Part shown: one piece after another, positions 1-7,561 of the stretch | How the letters are laid out: the number at the start of each line of letters is the position of its first letter | How positions within the stretch are numbered: the stretch's first letter is position 1 | From: a virus | IMG/VR virus record: IMGVR_UViG_3300023174_005175 | Location: 1-43,960 of that record | Direction: 5' to 3' (one strand) | DNA: 43,960 nucleotides | Notes under the pieces: model-generated | Told to the model about the DNA's origin: nothing | Databases searched by the model: none | What the model saw: only the letters and a program-made list of their open reading frames with translations | Program-made: the position numbers and the translations under genes

Positions 1-2533
1 CAAAGCCATTAACATCGCCGAAGAATGTAGCACTGCTTACACTGATAATAGTAGCAGTTCCCGTAAATGTAAACACTCCGTCAACTTGAAGATTACCGGT
101 AATGTGTGCGTTTCCATTGGTTAATAAACCGCCGGTTCCGACGGTAACAGAATTAAATTCAACATCACTGGTTGTGTCTAGTGCTTGATTAGCACCCGGG
201 CCTTGTGGGCCTTGTGGTCCTTCTACTCCACTTGGTCCTTGTGGTCCTTCTGCTCCACTTGGTCCTTGTGGTCCTTCTGCTCCACTTGGTCCTTGTGGTC
301 CTTCTGCTCCACTTGGTCCTTGTGGTCCTTCTGCTCCACTTGGTCCTTGTGGGCCAGGTGCTCCTTGAACTGTAGCACCACCAGCACTAAAATCTCCACT
401 ATTGCTATTGTATGTAACTACTGGACTACCATTAACTGTTAGTGATGTTGATGTATCAAGAGATAGCGGCACACCACCGATATAAATCGTATTTGTGCTT
501 ACATATAAACTACGCCATTGACTACTAGTGCTACCTAAATCATAGAGATTGTCTGATTGCGGAATAATATTCCCAGAATAGATATCTTTATTAACAGTAA
601 CACGACCACTGATTCTACTTATATCAATTACAGGAGTAGCACTGGCCCAATTTGTCCAATTTTCATCAGCAAAAAATCTAAGATATTGATTACGACCAAT
701 GTTTATGGTATCATTTATGCTTTCGCCGTATATAAAGTTTTCGCCTGCGGCAAAGTCCCCACTTGGAGCAGTGCTGTTTTGATGAACTATCGTCAAACCG
801 CCGCTGTAATTATCAACTATATTAATTTCAGTGGCACTGTCGGGATGAATATTTCTTAATGTAAAATTAAGAATATCAGGGTCATTCTTAATAATTGAAA
901 GATTATCATATCCCTGGTATTGACCTAAAGTAATAAGACCGCCGACACTAAGATCATTAAAGGAGGCAGTAGTAGCGTAAACAAAAACTGAAGATGTAGT
1001 TATTGTGATCACATCTTGATTGGTATTAGCACGTAGTGTTATACCTTGATCTGCTCCAGTATGTAATACTATTTCCCCGCCAGGACCTTCACCATTGTTA
1101 GTGTTTAAGATTAGGTCGCAAGGCTGGTTATTTGTTTCATTAAGATTAAAATTACTAAATGGATCTATTCCGCTGTTAGGGCCAGCCGATGTTATGGTAG
1201 CTGTAGTCCTATAGTCTCCCGAGCCGTTAAATACATGTAAAGCAGAACGATATTGATTTTGCTGGTTATCTAATAATAATCTATAACTATAATTGCTATC
1301 TCCGATATTACTGGTTAATAAGTACGCTCTTGAACCAAACTGTGCATCCGTAAAATCTTCCCTAGCTTCCCAAAAAAGGCTACCGGCCTGTGTTCCTACA
1401 TTAGAACTGTTATCATTTGTCTGTCCCCTGACATTAAACCCACCAATGGTATCATTTTCTTTTAGGGCAAATCGCTTTCCTACAATATTACTTCGTCTTG
1501 CGGCGTCGATGATTAAAAAATTAGTGCCGTTAATACTACTATTATCTGATGGAACTAAACTGATAGTTGCTGTTGAAAATGATTGTGATATATCAACTAT
1601 GTATGTTCCAGTTCCTCCAATACCTGTACCATAGCTTACAATTTGTGTTCCTGTAATTACCCCTATTAGTCCGCTACTTAATAAAGTAGATCCCACTGAT
1701 ATTTTATAAGGAGTATCGAAAATTTCATCGACTGTAAGCACATTTCCTTGAATACTTCCAGTAAAAGTAATCGAACCACCAGGTACTCCGAAAAAAGTTG
1801 GACGAGTATGATGATAATGAATCTCAGTGCGACCTATTCCTTTATAAGGAGTGTTGGTTTGACTATTAACCAATGGAAAAACGGCTTCATCAGCATTACC
1901 GAAATTAATGGTCAATATTGGAGGATAATTTCTAGTGGCAACGTTCCAAGTTGTTGAAAATATAGTTTGATGAGTGTTTGTTGAAAGTTGTATTCCGGGA
2001 GGATGTACATTTAAACTAACATTGGTACCGACATTTGTAGCAGTCAAGGCGATTGAATTCCAATTTTCTGCTGCTGTAAATTCTATCCAACCAACGGAAT
2101 TGCTTCTTTCACTAATCCATTGATTACCATCGTATCCGCCTGCTGCTAATGATGCTATAACTGTTCCACTAGTAATTGCTGTAGGAGCACCTTCTGTTCC
2201 ACCTGCAATCTCGCTAACTAATGCTGTATACGTACCATATCCACGCAGTGTTAACACACTACTATCATCTAATACAAAGGTTTTTGTAGTATCTGAACTG
2301 ATTAATCTATCCGGCGATTCACCTCCAAAGAGATTACCGTTTAATGTAACAGTTCCTGTAGTGGACAATGCAAATGTATAAGTCCCGGCTACTAATGCCG
2401 ACGGTGTGGTAATACCTGAAATTTGATCGGTAACTTCTCCAAAGTTATTATTAATCTTGGTAAATGCTAATCTAATACTATCGCCATCTCCGGCATTGGG
2501 GTTGGTACCAGTGTTAATATACAAAATGGACAT
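1..2533 (-). CDS. Collagen-repeat virion structural (fibre-like) protein, 3' end outside window
   Basis: This is an open frame of 844 codons that runs off the left edge, so the C-terminus is not seen. The N-terminus contains a repeated-family signature of marine T4-like structural proteins: N-T-G-T-N-P-N, then G-D-G-D-S-I-R, then A-F-x-K-I-N-N-N-F. The middle is Ser/Thr/Gly/Asn-rich and predicted to be beta-structured. Near residues 730-775 lies a collagen-like block of five 9-residue units, each with the core G-P-Q-G-P-S-G-A-E. The start at 2533 is chosen because GAGGA lies 9 bases upstream. The gene stands divergently from the HNH gene. The likely role is a tail fibre or tail-associated fibrous protein; the collagen block would trimerise. 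Family assignment rests on the N-terminal signature and composition only, so the exact virion position is unknown. Confidence 0.8.
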   Translation of the reverse strand, partial: MSILYINTGTNPNAGDGDSIRLAFTKINNNFGEVTDQISGITTPSALVAGTYTFALSTTGTVTLNGNLFGGESPDRLISSDTTKTFVLDDSSVLTLRGYGTYTALVSEIAGGTEGAPTAITSGTVIASLAAGGYDGNQWISERSNSVGWIEFTAAENWNSIALTATNVGTNVSLNVHPPGIQLSTNTHQTIFSTTWNVATRNYPPILTINFGNADEAVFPLVNSQTNTPYKGIGRTEIHYHHTRPTFFGVPGGSITFTGSIQGNVLTVDEIFDTPYKISVGSTLLSSGLIGVITGTQIVSYGTGIGGTGTYIVDISQSFSTATISLVPSDNSSINGTNFLIIDAARRSNIVGKRFALKENDTIGGFNVRGQTNDNSSNVGTQAGSLFWEAREDFTDAQFGSRAYLLTSNIGDSNYSYRLLLDNQQNQYRSALHVFNGSGDYRTTATITSAGPNSGIDPFSNFNLNETNNQPCDLILNTNNGEGPGGEIVLHTGADQGITLRANTNQDVITITTSSVFVYATTASFNDLSVGGLITLGQYQGYDNLSIIKNDPDILNFTLRNIHPDSATEINIVDNYSGGLTIVHQNSTAPSGDFAAGENFIYGESINDTINIGRNQYLRFFADENWTNWASATPVIDISRISGRVTVNKDIYSGNIIPQSDNLYDLGSTSSQWRSLYVSTNTIYIGGVPLSLDTSTSLTVNGSPVVTYNSNSGDFSAGGATVQGAPGPQGPSGAEGPQGPSGAEGPQGPSGAEGPQGPSGAEGPQGPSGVEGPQGPQGPGANQALDTTSDVEFNSVTVGTGGLLTNGNAHITGNLQVDGVFTFTGTATIISVSSATFFGDVNGF
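210..344 (-). repeat. Tandem 27-bp coding repeat, five copies (collagen-like)
   Basis: Five head-to-tail 27-bp units start at 210, 237, 264, 291 and 318. Units 2-5 are identical over 108 bp; unit 1 differs at one base (tac for tgc in the plus-strand reading). Each unit encodes nine residues of the collagen type on the minus strand. There are no spacers between units, so this is a minisatellite inside a gene. Such near-perfect repeats can gain or lose copies by slippage. Confidence 0.95.
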
Positions 2534-2571
2534 TGGGTGTGTTCCTCAGGTTCTTATTATATGCTATTTAG

Positions 2572-2600
2572 TTGCTCTCTGAACAAAAATATGTTATCAT
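2572..2600 (+). promoter_or_regulatory. Candidate sigma70 promoter for the HNH gene
   Basis: TTGCTC at 2572-2577 and TATCAT at 2595-2600 are separated by 17 bases. The -10 box matches the consensus at five of six positions; the -35 matches at three. It points into the HNH gene starting at 2635. It would give the nuclease expression independent of the surrounding minus-strand tail genes. Confidence 0.5.
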
Positions 2601-2634
2601 AAACCTGTAACTTTATACAAAATAAATATTCACG

Positions 2635-3141
2635 ATGGCAACACTTATCCTCAACGCTGACGCTGCTCCTATCAGTATGCTGCCGCTCAGCACTATAACC
2701 TGGGAAGAAAGTATCAAATATCTAGTCACAGACAAGGCTGCTGTGCTAGAATGGTACGACAATTGGATTGTTCACAGCATAAACTGGAGCACTCGTGTGC
2801 CCGCTGTGATGATGCTAAAGGAATATCAAAAGAAGAAAACTGTTGTGCGTTTCAGCAAACAGAATGTGTTCCTAAGGGATCAATACTGTTGCCAGTATTG
2901 TGGAGTAGATATTCAAAAACGCTATGCCACACTGGATCATGTACTGCCAGTTAGTCACGGTGGCAAGAGTGTATGGGAAAATACTGTATGTGCCTGCGGT
3001 GAATGTAACAGTCGCAAAGGCAACAATCACAAGATTCGGCCTCGGTTAACGCCACGTAAGCCCAGTTATTATGAACTGGTGGAAAAGCGAAGAAAGATGA
3101 GTTGGGATTTACAACATCCCAGTTGGGCTGACTACATTTAA
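2635..3141 (+). CDS. HNH endonuclease
   Basis: This 168-aa protein has a C-terminal HNH (beta-beta-alpha metal) nuclease fold. Residues 72-89 read R-F-S-K...V-F-x-R-D...C-Q-Y-C-G, giving the first zinc pair C86/C89. L-D-H-V follows with H102 as the likely catalytic histidine. Then comes W-E-N (N116) and C-x-x-C-N-S-R-K-G-N, with the second zinc pair C121/C124 and N125. The N-terminal 70 residues resemble the lead segment of stand-alone HNH proteins of cyanobacteria and phages. It cuts DNA; whether it acts as a homing enzyme, in packaging or in host DNA breakdown is not visible. It lies on the plus strand between two minus-strand tail genes, and its stop overlaps the stop of the downstream convergent gene. 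No clear Shine-Dalgarno precedes the ATG. Confidence 0.88.
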   Translation: MATLILNADAAPISMLPLSTITWEESIKYLVTDKAAVLEWYDNWIVHSINWSTRVPAVMMLKEYQKKKTVVRFSKQNVFLRDQYCCQYCGVDIQKRYATLDHVLPVSHGGKSVWENTVCACGECNSRKGNNHKIRPRLTPRKPSYYELVEKRRKMSWDLQHPSWADYI

Positions 3142-3539
3142 TCTGTTTTAACCCAGTTAAGTAAAGATTCGTTCCATGTATAACGATTGCCATCTGTTGG
3201 ATACGGGATTGGAGGATTAAACCCGCAGGTTTCTTCATCAAAAATCCATGAGTGAAACCCTACATTATTATTCCATTCAGATCTTACCTGATTCTGTTTC
3301 GCAGATTTTTCTTCACTGTTCATATCACGTAATGACCAGACATCGGTCCATATGCCATTAATTTTTTGATATGTAGGGTTTTCAGAATCTAATATTTGAT
3401 AAACACCGACAGTGGGTCGTTGAACACGAACAAATGGTTCCCAGTTTCCAGGAACGTGTCCGAATACTTGATTAAGATTATCTTCGAAGGCAGGATGATT
3501 TACTGTATGACCATTTTCAACTTGAATAAACAAATTCAT
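3138..3539 (-). CDS. Small tail-associated protein of T4-like phages (tail fibre/assembly type)
   Basis: I place the start at 3539 (MNLFIQVENG), because GGAG lies six bases upstream. An in-frame ATG at 3551 overlaps the previous stop (TAATG) but has poor spacing. The product is 133 aa. It is rich in Trp and Asn and carries a D-E-E-T-C-G-F...P-P-I-P-Y-P-T-D-G...Y-x-W-N-E...W pattern near the C-terminus, which I associate with small proteins encoded beside fibre genes in marine myoviruses. It sits directly downstream of the glycine-rich gene in the same transcript. Role: probably a fibre-tip or fibre-assembly protein. The family link is by pattern memory only. Confidence 0.6.
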   Translation of the reverse strand: MNLFIQVENGHTVNHPAFEDNLNQVFGHVPGNWEPFVRVQRPTVGVYQILDSENPTYQKINGIWTDVWSLRDMNSEEKSAKQNQVRSEWNNNVGFHSWIFDEETCGFNPPIPYPTDGNRYTWNESLLNWVKTD

Positions 3540-3550
3540 TTCTAACTCCA

Positions 3551-4489
3551 TTATCCTGAATAATTAGCAGCATTGCTAGGGAATGATCTACCACCGCCCC
3601 AAATAATTCTCACAGCACCGACTCCTCCATCACCGGCGCGACCTCCTATACTGGCTCCGCCCCCGCCGCCATATCCTCCTCCATTACCTCCGTATGAACC
3701 CGAACCTACGCCATTTGATGTTCCACCAGTCTGTCCATTTGAGCCGCCAGATCCTCCAGATCCTCCGCCTCCGGCCACAATAGCCCCGTTTGTTCCTTGT
3801 CCAAGTATTCCAACTCCGCCCCCGGCGCCTTGCCCGTAAGAGCTTCCAGAATGTCCTCCTGCGCCACCGCCACCACTGCCGGCTGTTTGGTCTCCAGCTC
3901 TTCCGGGGTTATAAAAGGAATCACCAGACGATCCTATACCGCCATCTCCGCTATATCCACCTGCACCACCACCTCCAGATGCTGTATAATATCCGTAAAT
4001 ACCACTCCTTCCACCGTTACCACCACCATCACCTACATAAACACCACCGGTGGACGATGAGGTAAACCTAGCACCGACAGTTGCCCCACCGCCCATAACT
4101 GTACTTGTACTATTAAAATAGCTGTTACCTCCCGCTGTGCCAATCTGATATTCGTAACCGCCAGTACCACCGGCACCAACGACTACAGTATAACTAGTTC
4201 CCGATGTAACAGAAATATTGTTTTTCCACCCGAGCCCGCCACCGCCACCGCCAGTACCGTAACCATTGGAGGCGGCATAATACGATCCAACGCCGTTTCC
4301 TCCCCCTGCGCCGCCTCCAATTGCAACTACTGATATACTAGTTACACCAGCTGGTGCTATCCAGGTAAAAGTTCCTGTGGTTGTATATGATATTTGTCCG
4401 GCAATTACAGGTCGAGGTACGGCTGACATCGTATGAGCTTTGGCTGCTCCGCCTGTACCAAAAGTTCCTTTTCTCCATGTTACTGGCAT
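3551..4489 (-). CDS. Glycine-rich adhesin/fibre-tip-like structural protein
   Basis: The protein has 312 aa, with about 250 of them in a glycine/serine-rich block full of G-G-G-A-G-G and G-G-G-G-S-G-G runs. It starts after a short beta-type segment reading F-T-W-I-A-P-A-G-V-T-S-I-S-V-V-A-I-G-G-G. That lead followed by poly-glycine is typical of phage receptor-recognition proteins, such as the glycine-rich loops of T-even adhesins, and is common in marine myoviruses. The start at 4489 has GAGGAG nine bases upstream. A perfect late promoter box lies 25 bases before the start and is embedded in a hairpin that includes the ribosome-binding site. The stop overlaps the next start (TAATG). It is probably displayed at the fibre tip and contacts the host surface. 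Confidence 0.75.
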   Translation of the reverse strand: MPVTWRKGTFGTGGAAKAHTMSAVPRPVIAGQISYTTTGTFTWIAPAGVTSISVVAIGGGAGGGNGVGSYYAASNGYGTGGGGGGLGWKNNISVTSGTSYTVVVGAGGTGGYEYQIGTAGGNSYFNSTSTVMGGGATVGARFTSSSTGGVYVGDGGGNGGRSGIYGYYTASGGGGAGGYSGDGGIGSSGDSFYNPGRAGDQTAGSGGGGAGGHSGSSYGQGAGGGVGILGQGTNGAIVAGGGGSGGSGGSNGQTGGTSNGVGSGSYGGNGGGYGGGGGASIGGRAGDGGVGAVRIIWGGGRSFPSNAANYSG

Positions 4490-4498
4490 GATGAAAAA

Positions 4499-4528
4499 CT
4501 CCTCTTATTATGGTATTTATAATAGAGG
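4499..4528 (-). promoter_or_regulatory. RNA hairpin overlapping the late promoter and hiding the Shine-Dalgarno
   Basis: On the minus strand, bases 4528-4519 pair with 4511-4501 in a 10-bp stem with one bulged A (4506) and a 7-base loop. The right arm contains part of the GAGGAG ribosome-binding site (4504-4499). The left arm lies upstream of the start point predicted from the TATAAATA box, so it would be present only in read-through transcripts from infA and the oxygenase gene. This layout is the one known for T4 genes e, soc and I-TevI, where early transcripts are translationally silent and late ones are active. The regulation is inferred. Confidence 0.6.
4514..4521 (-). promoter_or_regulatory. 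T4-type late promoter (TATAAATA)
   Basis: On the minus strand the eight bases read TATAAATA, the exact consensus of T4 late promoters (recognised by gp55-RNA polymerase with the sliding clamp). Transcription would start near 4507-4509, about 20 bases before the ATG of the glycine-rich structural gene. The box is in the 57-base gap between the 2OG oxygenase gene and the structural gene, where an early-to-late switch would be expected. Confidence 0.8.
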
Positions 4529-4530
4529 TA

Positions 4531-4560
4531 TTATTTTTCTCTGTACTCAATGCGTCCTTT
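4531..4560 (-). repeat. Remnant copy of the infA 3' end (30 bp)
   Basis: Read on the minus strand this segment encodes K-G-R-I-E-Y-R-E-K and a TAA stop. It matches 26 of 30 bases with 5271-5300, the true end of infA (K-G-R-I-V-Y-R-E-K-stop). Two of the four differences are synonymous, and the other two fall in one codon (V/E). The similarity stops sharply at both edges. The 2OG oxygenase gene reads through this remnant in another frame and takes its TGA stop (4549-4547) from it. Confidence 0.9.
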
Positions 4561-5266
4561 GGATTACATTTAAGAATCTTTGATTTCTTTCTTTTACACT
4601 GATTGTCTTTAATTCTAATACCCCTGTATCATCAGCGCAAACAACACCGTCAAAATAAGAATTAAAAGAAAACGTATATCGTGTTTTTGTAATTTTATGC
4701 TTTTCTATAGAATGAGTTAAATTCGATGGAAAAATTACAAGTTTATTTTTTTTTGGTAAGGATGTAAAAATAAAATGTGGCGGGCAATTAAAATCATCGA
4801 AATCATTGGTATTATGGAGGCCGATAGTTTCTCGTATTCTGTCAACTGTTAAATTTTTGGTGTGGAATCGAGTCCCCGAGCTTGAAAAAGAATCAAAATA
4901 AAATACTCCGCTAAAAATTGATTTTGAATGTAAATGCGGTGTTATACCTTGTCCAAAACTGGTCTTTACAGGCCACGCATCAGATATTGATAATTTAATA
5001 TTTTTAAAATATACCTTTGCTACTTCATCAAGACATTTTTGTAACCAAGAAAAAAATTCTTCGTGATAATAGGGAATACTTAATTTAGGATCAAGGTAGG
5101 CAAAAGAAGCAACATTAGTATCTTCACTAAAAATAGGATTTGGAGATCTAGCCGACGATCTCCAAAATAATTTTGTTTTTTTTATATCTTCTAAGACTTG
5201 ATCGGTTAACGCATCGCTGCACTCAAATTCATATATGTTGAGTGAAGTTAATGGAATTACATTCAT
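4547..5266 (-). CDS. 2OG-Fe(II) oxygenase (PF13759-like)
   Basis: The product has 239 aa if started at MNVIPLTS (5266), five bases after the infA stop. A longer frame to 5311 would overlap infA and is less likely. The iron site is H111-x-H113 in P-H-L-H-S...S-G-V-F-Y-F, with H185 in F-P-S-N-L-T-H and R196 of the 2-oxoglutarate site in R-Y-T-F-S-F-N. That spacing fits the 2OG-FeII_Oxy_5 family, common in marine myoviruses; the second ligand is His rather than the usual Asp, as in that family. The substrate is unknown. The last four residues (Q-R-T-H) are encoded by the infA remnant, so this gene arrived together with or beside a second infA tail. Confidence 0.82.
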   Translation of the reverse strand: MNVIPLTSLNIYEFECSDALTDQVLEDIKKTKLFWRSSARSPNPIFSEDTNVASFAYLDPKLSIPYYHEEFFSWLQKCLDEVAKVYFKNIKLSISDAWPVKTSFGQGITPHLHSKSIFSGVFYFDSFSSSGTRFHTKNLTVDRIRETIGLHNTNDFDDFNCPPHFIFTSLPKKNKLVIFPSNLTHSIEKHKITKTRYTFSFNSYFDGVVCADDTGVLELKTISVKERNQRFLNVIQRTH

Positions 5267-5270
5267 ATTT

Positions 5271-5300
5271 TTATTTTTCTCTATATACAATGCGCCCTTT
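5271..5300 (-). repeat. infA: Functional copy of the repeated infA 3' end
   Basis: These are the last ten codons (including the stop) of infA, partner of the 26/30-identical remnant at 4531-4560. The two copies are in direct orientation and bracket the 2OG oxygenase gene, like the arms of an inserted cassette that restores the end of the gene it enters. Confidence 0.9.
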
Positions 5301-5489
5301 GCTGAGGTCATAAGGGCTCATTTCTACACGTACACGATCGCCTGTGAGGATCTGTATTTTGTTTTGGCGCATACGGCCGCTGATATGGCCCAGAATTATC
5401 GAGCCTTGTTCTAATTCTACACGGAACATAGCGTTGGGAAGTACTTCTTGAACAGTACCTTCCATAGCAATTACATCTTCTTTACTCAC
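5271..5489 (-). CDS. infA: Translation initiation factor IF-1
   Basis: The 72-aa protein matches bacterial IF-1 along its whole length. It has the start S-K-E-D-V-I, the core [10 protein letters not shown], then [19 protein letters not shown] and [12 protein letters not shown]. This is the single S1-like OB fold that binds the A site of the 30S subunit with IF-2 and IF-3. The start codon is GTG at 5489, with AAAGGAGAT upstream. It lies between a methyltransferase gene and a 2OG oxygenase gene on one transcript. Phage-encoded IF-1 is rare. It may bias initiation towards phage mRNAs or support translation when host factor runs low; both are inferences. All key surface residues look intact. Confidence 0.93.
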   Translation of the reverse strand: MSKEDVIAMEGTVQEVLPNAMFRVELEQGSIILGHISGRMRQNKIQILTGDRVRVEMSPYDLSKGRIVYREK

Positions 5490-5505
5490 CGGTGTCGGAT
5501 CTCCT

Positions 5506-6165
5506 TTAATAAATGGTTACATTACCGTACTGATTATATATGCCCTGGGCAAAGTCACTGTTGCCTTTTTCTAATACCACTATGCTGTTGTAATAGCTAA
5601 TAGAAAAAGTGTTGGCTAGAACAGGGTTAGGTGCCAATTCGCCATTGGTAAACTGTATATTCAACTGATCAATATATGCTTTACTCTTGTTGATAAAAGT
5701 ATTGGGATTGTTTAATCCACCACCGTGACTGTCCCAATAACTACAATGTAAATCTTCTATCATATAGATAGAATCTTTTCGCATTCGAGGGTACAAAAAT
5801 TCAAATGTGGTATTGACATGGTGTTGTTGGTGACTACCATCATCCAACACCACATCTGGCACTCCAAACTCATCGATAACGGATTGTAAAAATGCCGGAT
5901 CAGATTGATCTCCGATCCTAACCTTGACATTTAATCCCTGATATTGTTGACAAGCAGGATCAATATCTACTCCAACAATGGTGGCCAATGGTCCAAAGTA
6001 TCTAGTCCACATGTGAGCAGAACCACCTCGCAGTACGCCGATTTCTAAAAATGTAAAACTACGATTGCGCCAAGGGGCAAAGTGGCGCTCATAGATGGGA
6101 AAATAATGTGTCCATTTAGGTAGTTGATCTCCTCGGTGATCTAGGAAAGTTTCCCAAAGAGTCAT
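5506..6165 (-). CDS. Class I SAM-dependent methyltransferase (Methyltransf_24/CmcI-like)
   Basis: The 219-aa protein has SAM motif I as [11 protein letters not shown] (39-49), the acidic loop G-V-D-I-D-P (65-70), and V-V-L-D-D-G-S-H-Q (105-113). That D-D-G-S-H pattern is typical of the cephalosporin-hydroxylase/Methyltransf_24 group, which often modifies sugars or peptide antibiotics. Its ATG overlaps the ligase stop (TAATG), so translation is coupled. The substrate cannot be inferred. It is distantly like the 10221 protein, which has the same V-D-P-A-C segment after the acidic loop. Confidence 0.78.
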   Translation of the reverse strand: MTLWETFLDHRGDQLPKWTHYFPIYERHFAPWRNRSFTFLEIGVLRGGSAHMWTRYFGPLATIVGVDIDPACQQYQGLNVKVRIGDQSDPAFLQSVIDEFGVPDVVLDDGSHQQHHVNTTFEFLYPRMRKDSIYMIEDLHCSYWDSHGGGLNNPNTFINKSKAYIDQLNIQFTNGELAPNPVLANTFSISYYNSIVVLEKGNSDFAQGIYNQYGNVTIY

Positions 6166-7490
6166 TAAAGTTTTTCCCCAACGCGGAATCCGCGGAATTT
6201 AAGGAATCGAGGAAAACGTAAGCTATATGTGCCATCTTGATTTTGAGTCACTGCGTCGGCACGGACTTCCACAACTTGACCAGCAAGACTATCACGCCCA
6301 CTCCAAAACTCATCTCGATCACTATCGCTAAAGCCACTACCCACATTGACTGTAATAGATCTCCCATCATCCACGCCTGAGCAAACCAATGCTCCAAGGC
6401 GTCCTGCGTTTCTTCCAGTGCCCTCTTCAACATCCGTAATCTCCAGACTAACTTCGATAAATGGTTTTTGTTTCAACCAAGCGTGACTACGCTTACATTC
6501 GTACACAGCATCTACATCTTTAATCATAATGCCTTCAAAACCTTTATTAACAGCATCAGTCATATACTGTTTAAAGATCATCTGTCCAACATAATCATCC
6601 AAATTGGCCTCTTGCCACGGTACTAGATCAACGTGCTCCATTGCATCAAAAACCGGACGCAGACTGTTTAGTAAATGAAATCTACGCCCTTGTCCTAATA
6701 CACTTTGGCCGCGTCGAAACTCGCTAAGAGGAACAATGTCAAACAGTGCAAGACGAGCATCTTCTGCTTGAACATCATCCTTACGATGTACCTGCTTCAT
6801 AAGGTCTTGAAAATTGTTACTGACAACTTCACCATCTAGTAGATAACTACGGCCCAGTGAATCAATATTGGCTAAAATGGCTGCTGTGATATGACCAAAA
6901 TTAACCAATTCTTTTCCATTGCGACTGAACTGTGTTACAGTACGGTTTTCATAATCTATTACGGTAAGGCAGCGAACACCGTCCAATTTAGGCTGTAGGA
7001 TTTTTTTTCCTACCAGTTTCTTTTCGTGATTAGCACCATCGTGCGCCAACATACATTCAAATACCGGAACTGGAGCAATGTTGGGAAATTCTTTCAGCAC
7101 TTTATTAATAGTCTTTTCAGTGACTCCGCACCGTAGGTCTTTGATTAGGATACGGCGATACCAACCATTCCATTGCTGTTCAGTGGCACAGAACATGAGA
7201 TGTTCTACCAAATCACGAGCAGCGTGTCCAGTTGCCCTTCGATCGATCAGGGCTTGTACCTGTAGCGCAAAGGCTTCCCAATGTAGTCCAGTTGGACTGG
7301 TCTGTGGATCAGTTGATTTTTTAATCGGAACCTGTTTAATACCAAAGGTAATTAGGGCATCCAATGCCATTCTCATGCCATCAAAAAGTTCAGTATTGCC
7401 TGCCTCTGCAGCAGCCTCAAGGATCTGTTCTTTGTTGATACGGCTACTATGCTCTTCTAACGAAGTAATAACTCGAAAACAATCACTCAT
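6165..7490 (-). CDS. ATP-dependent DNA ligase (T4 gp30-like)
   Basis: The product has 441 aa. The first ~140 residues form the helical N-terminal domain of ATP-dependent ligases. The nucleotidyltransferase domain follows: motif I Q-P-K-L-D-G-V-R with K168 as the adenylated lysine, motif III L-L-D-G-E-V-V (E221), motif IV G-F-E-G-I-M-I-K-D (317-325) and motif V W-L-K-Q-K-P (338-343). The C-terminal OB fold runs from about 346. The length is close to T4 ligase (487 aa). It seals nicks in phage DNA replication and repair. The gene starts at ATG 7490 with no obvious Shine-Dalgarno, and is driven by a perfect sigma70 promoter, as expected for an early replication gene. Confidence 0.93.
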   Translation of the reverse strand: MSDCFRVITSLEEHSSRINKEQILEAAAEAGNTELFDGMRMALDALITFGIKQVPIKKSTDPQTSPTGLHWEAFALQVQALIDRRATGHAARDLVEHLMFCATEQQWNGWYRRILIKDLRCGVTEKTINKVLKEFPNIAPVPVFECMLAHDGANHEKKLVGKKILQPKLDGVRCLTVIDYENRTVTQFSRNGKELVNFGHITAAILANIDSLGRSYLLDGEVVSNNFQDLMKQVHRKDDVQAEDARLALFDIVPLSEFRRGQSVLGQGRRFHLLNSLRPVFDAMEHVDLVPWQEANLDDYVGQMIFKQYMTDAVNKGFEGIMIKDVDAVYECKRSHAWLKQKPFIEVSLEITDVEEGTGRNAGRLGALVCSGVDDGRSITVNVGSGFSDSDRDEFWSGRDSLAGQVVEVRADAVTQNQDGTYSLRFPRFLKFRGFRVGEKL

Positions 7491-7494
7491 AATA

Positions 7495-7541
7495 GGATCT
7501 GTGTGCGTGTAGTTAAGATAGTATTATTATACCACAGATCC
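7495..7541. promoter_or_regulatory. 9-bp inverted repeat around the ligase promoter -10 (operator candidate)
   Basis: GGATCTGTG at 7495-7503 and CACAGATCC at 7533-7541 are perfect inverted repeats with 29 bases between them. One arm lies in the promoter spacer, the other just before the ligase start codon. Only the second arm would be transcribed, so the symmetry can act only at the DNA level, for example as paired repressor half-sites that loop out the -10 and start point. No regulator gene is recognised in the window. Confidence 0.45.
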
Positions 7542-7554
7542 AATGTGCTGTCAA
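7526..7554 (-). promoter_or_regulatory. Perfect sigma70 promoter upstream of DNA ligase
   Basis: On the minus strand TTGACA (7554-7549) and TATAAT (7531-7526) are separated by exactly 17 bases, a full consensus sigma70 promoter. The start point would be near 7519, giving a leader of about 28 bases before the ligase ATG at 7490. It would drive ligase, methyltransferase, infA and the 2OG oxygenase as an early unit. Confidence 0.9.
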
Positions 7555-7561
7555 CCATAGA

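Noticed and set aside
210-344. Possible CRISPR array
   Set aside because: Units are contiguous with no spacers, in frame, and encode collagen-type triplets.
185-442. Plus-strand open frame with repeated W-S-F-C-S-T tracts
   Set aside because: It is the antisense reading of the collagen-like block of the minus-strand fibre gene; the repeat comes from the 27-bp unit.
3573-3839. Plus-strand proline-rich open frame
   Set aside because: Antisense shadow of the glycine-rich gene: Gly codons read as Pro on the other strand; no ribosome-binding site.
5271-5489. Plastid or bacterial chromosomal origin of this window because of infA and isc genes
   Set aside because: Virion fibre genes at both ends, T4-type late promoters and a gp30-like ligase show a phage genome.
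7078-7512. Plus-strand open frame of 144 codons within the ligase gene
   Set aside because: It lies opposite well-conserved ligase motifs and has no promoter or ribosome-binding site of its own.
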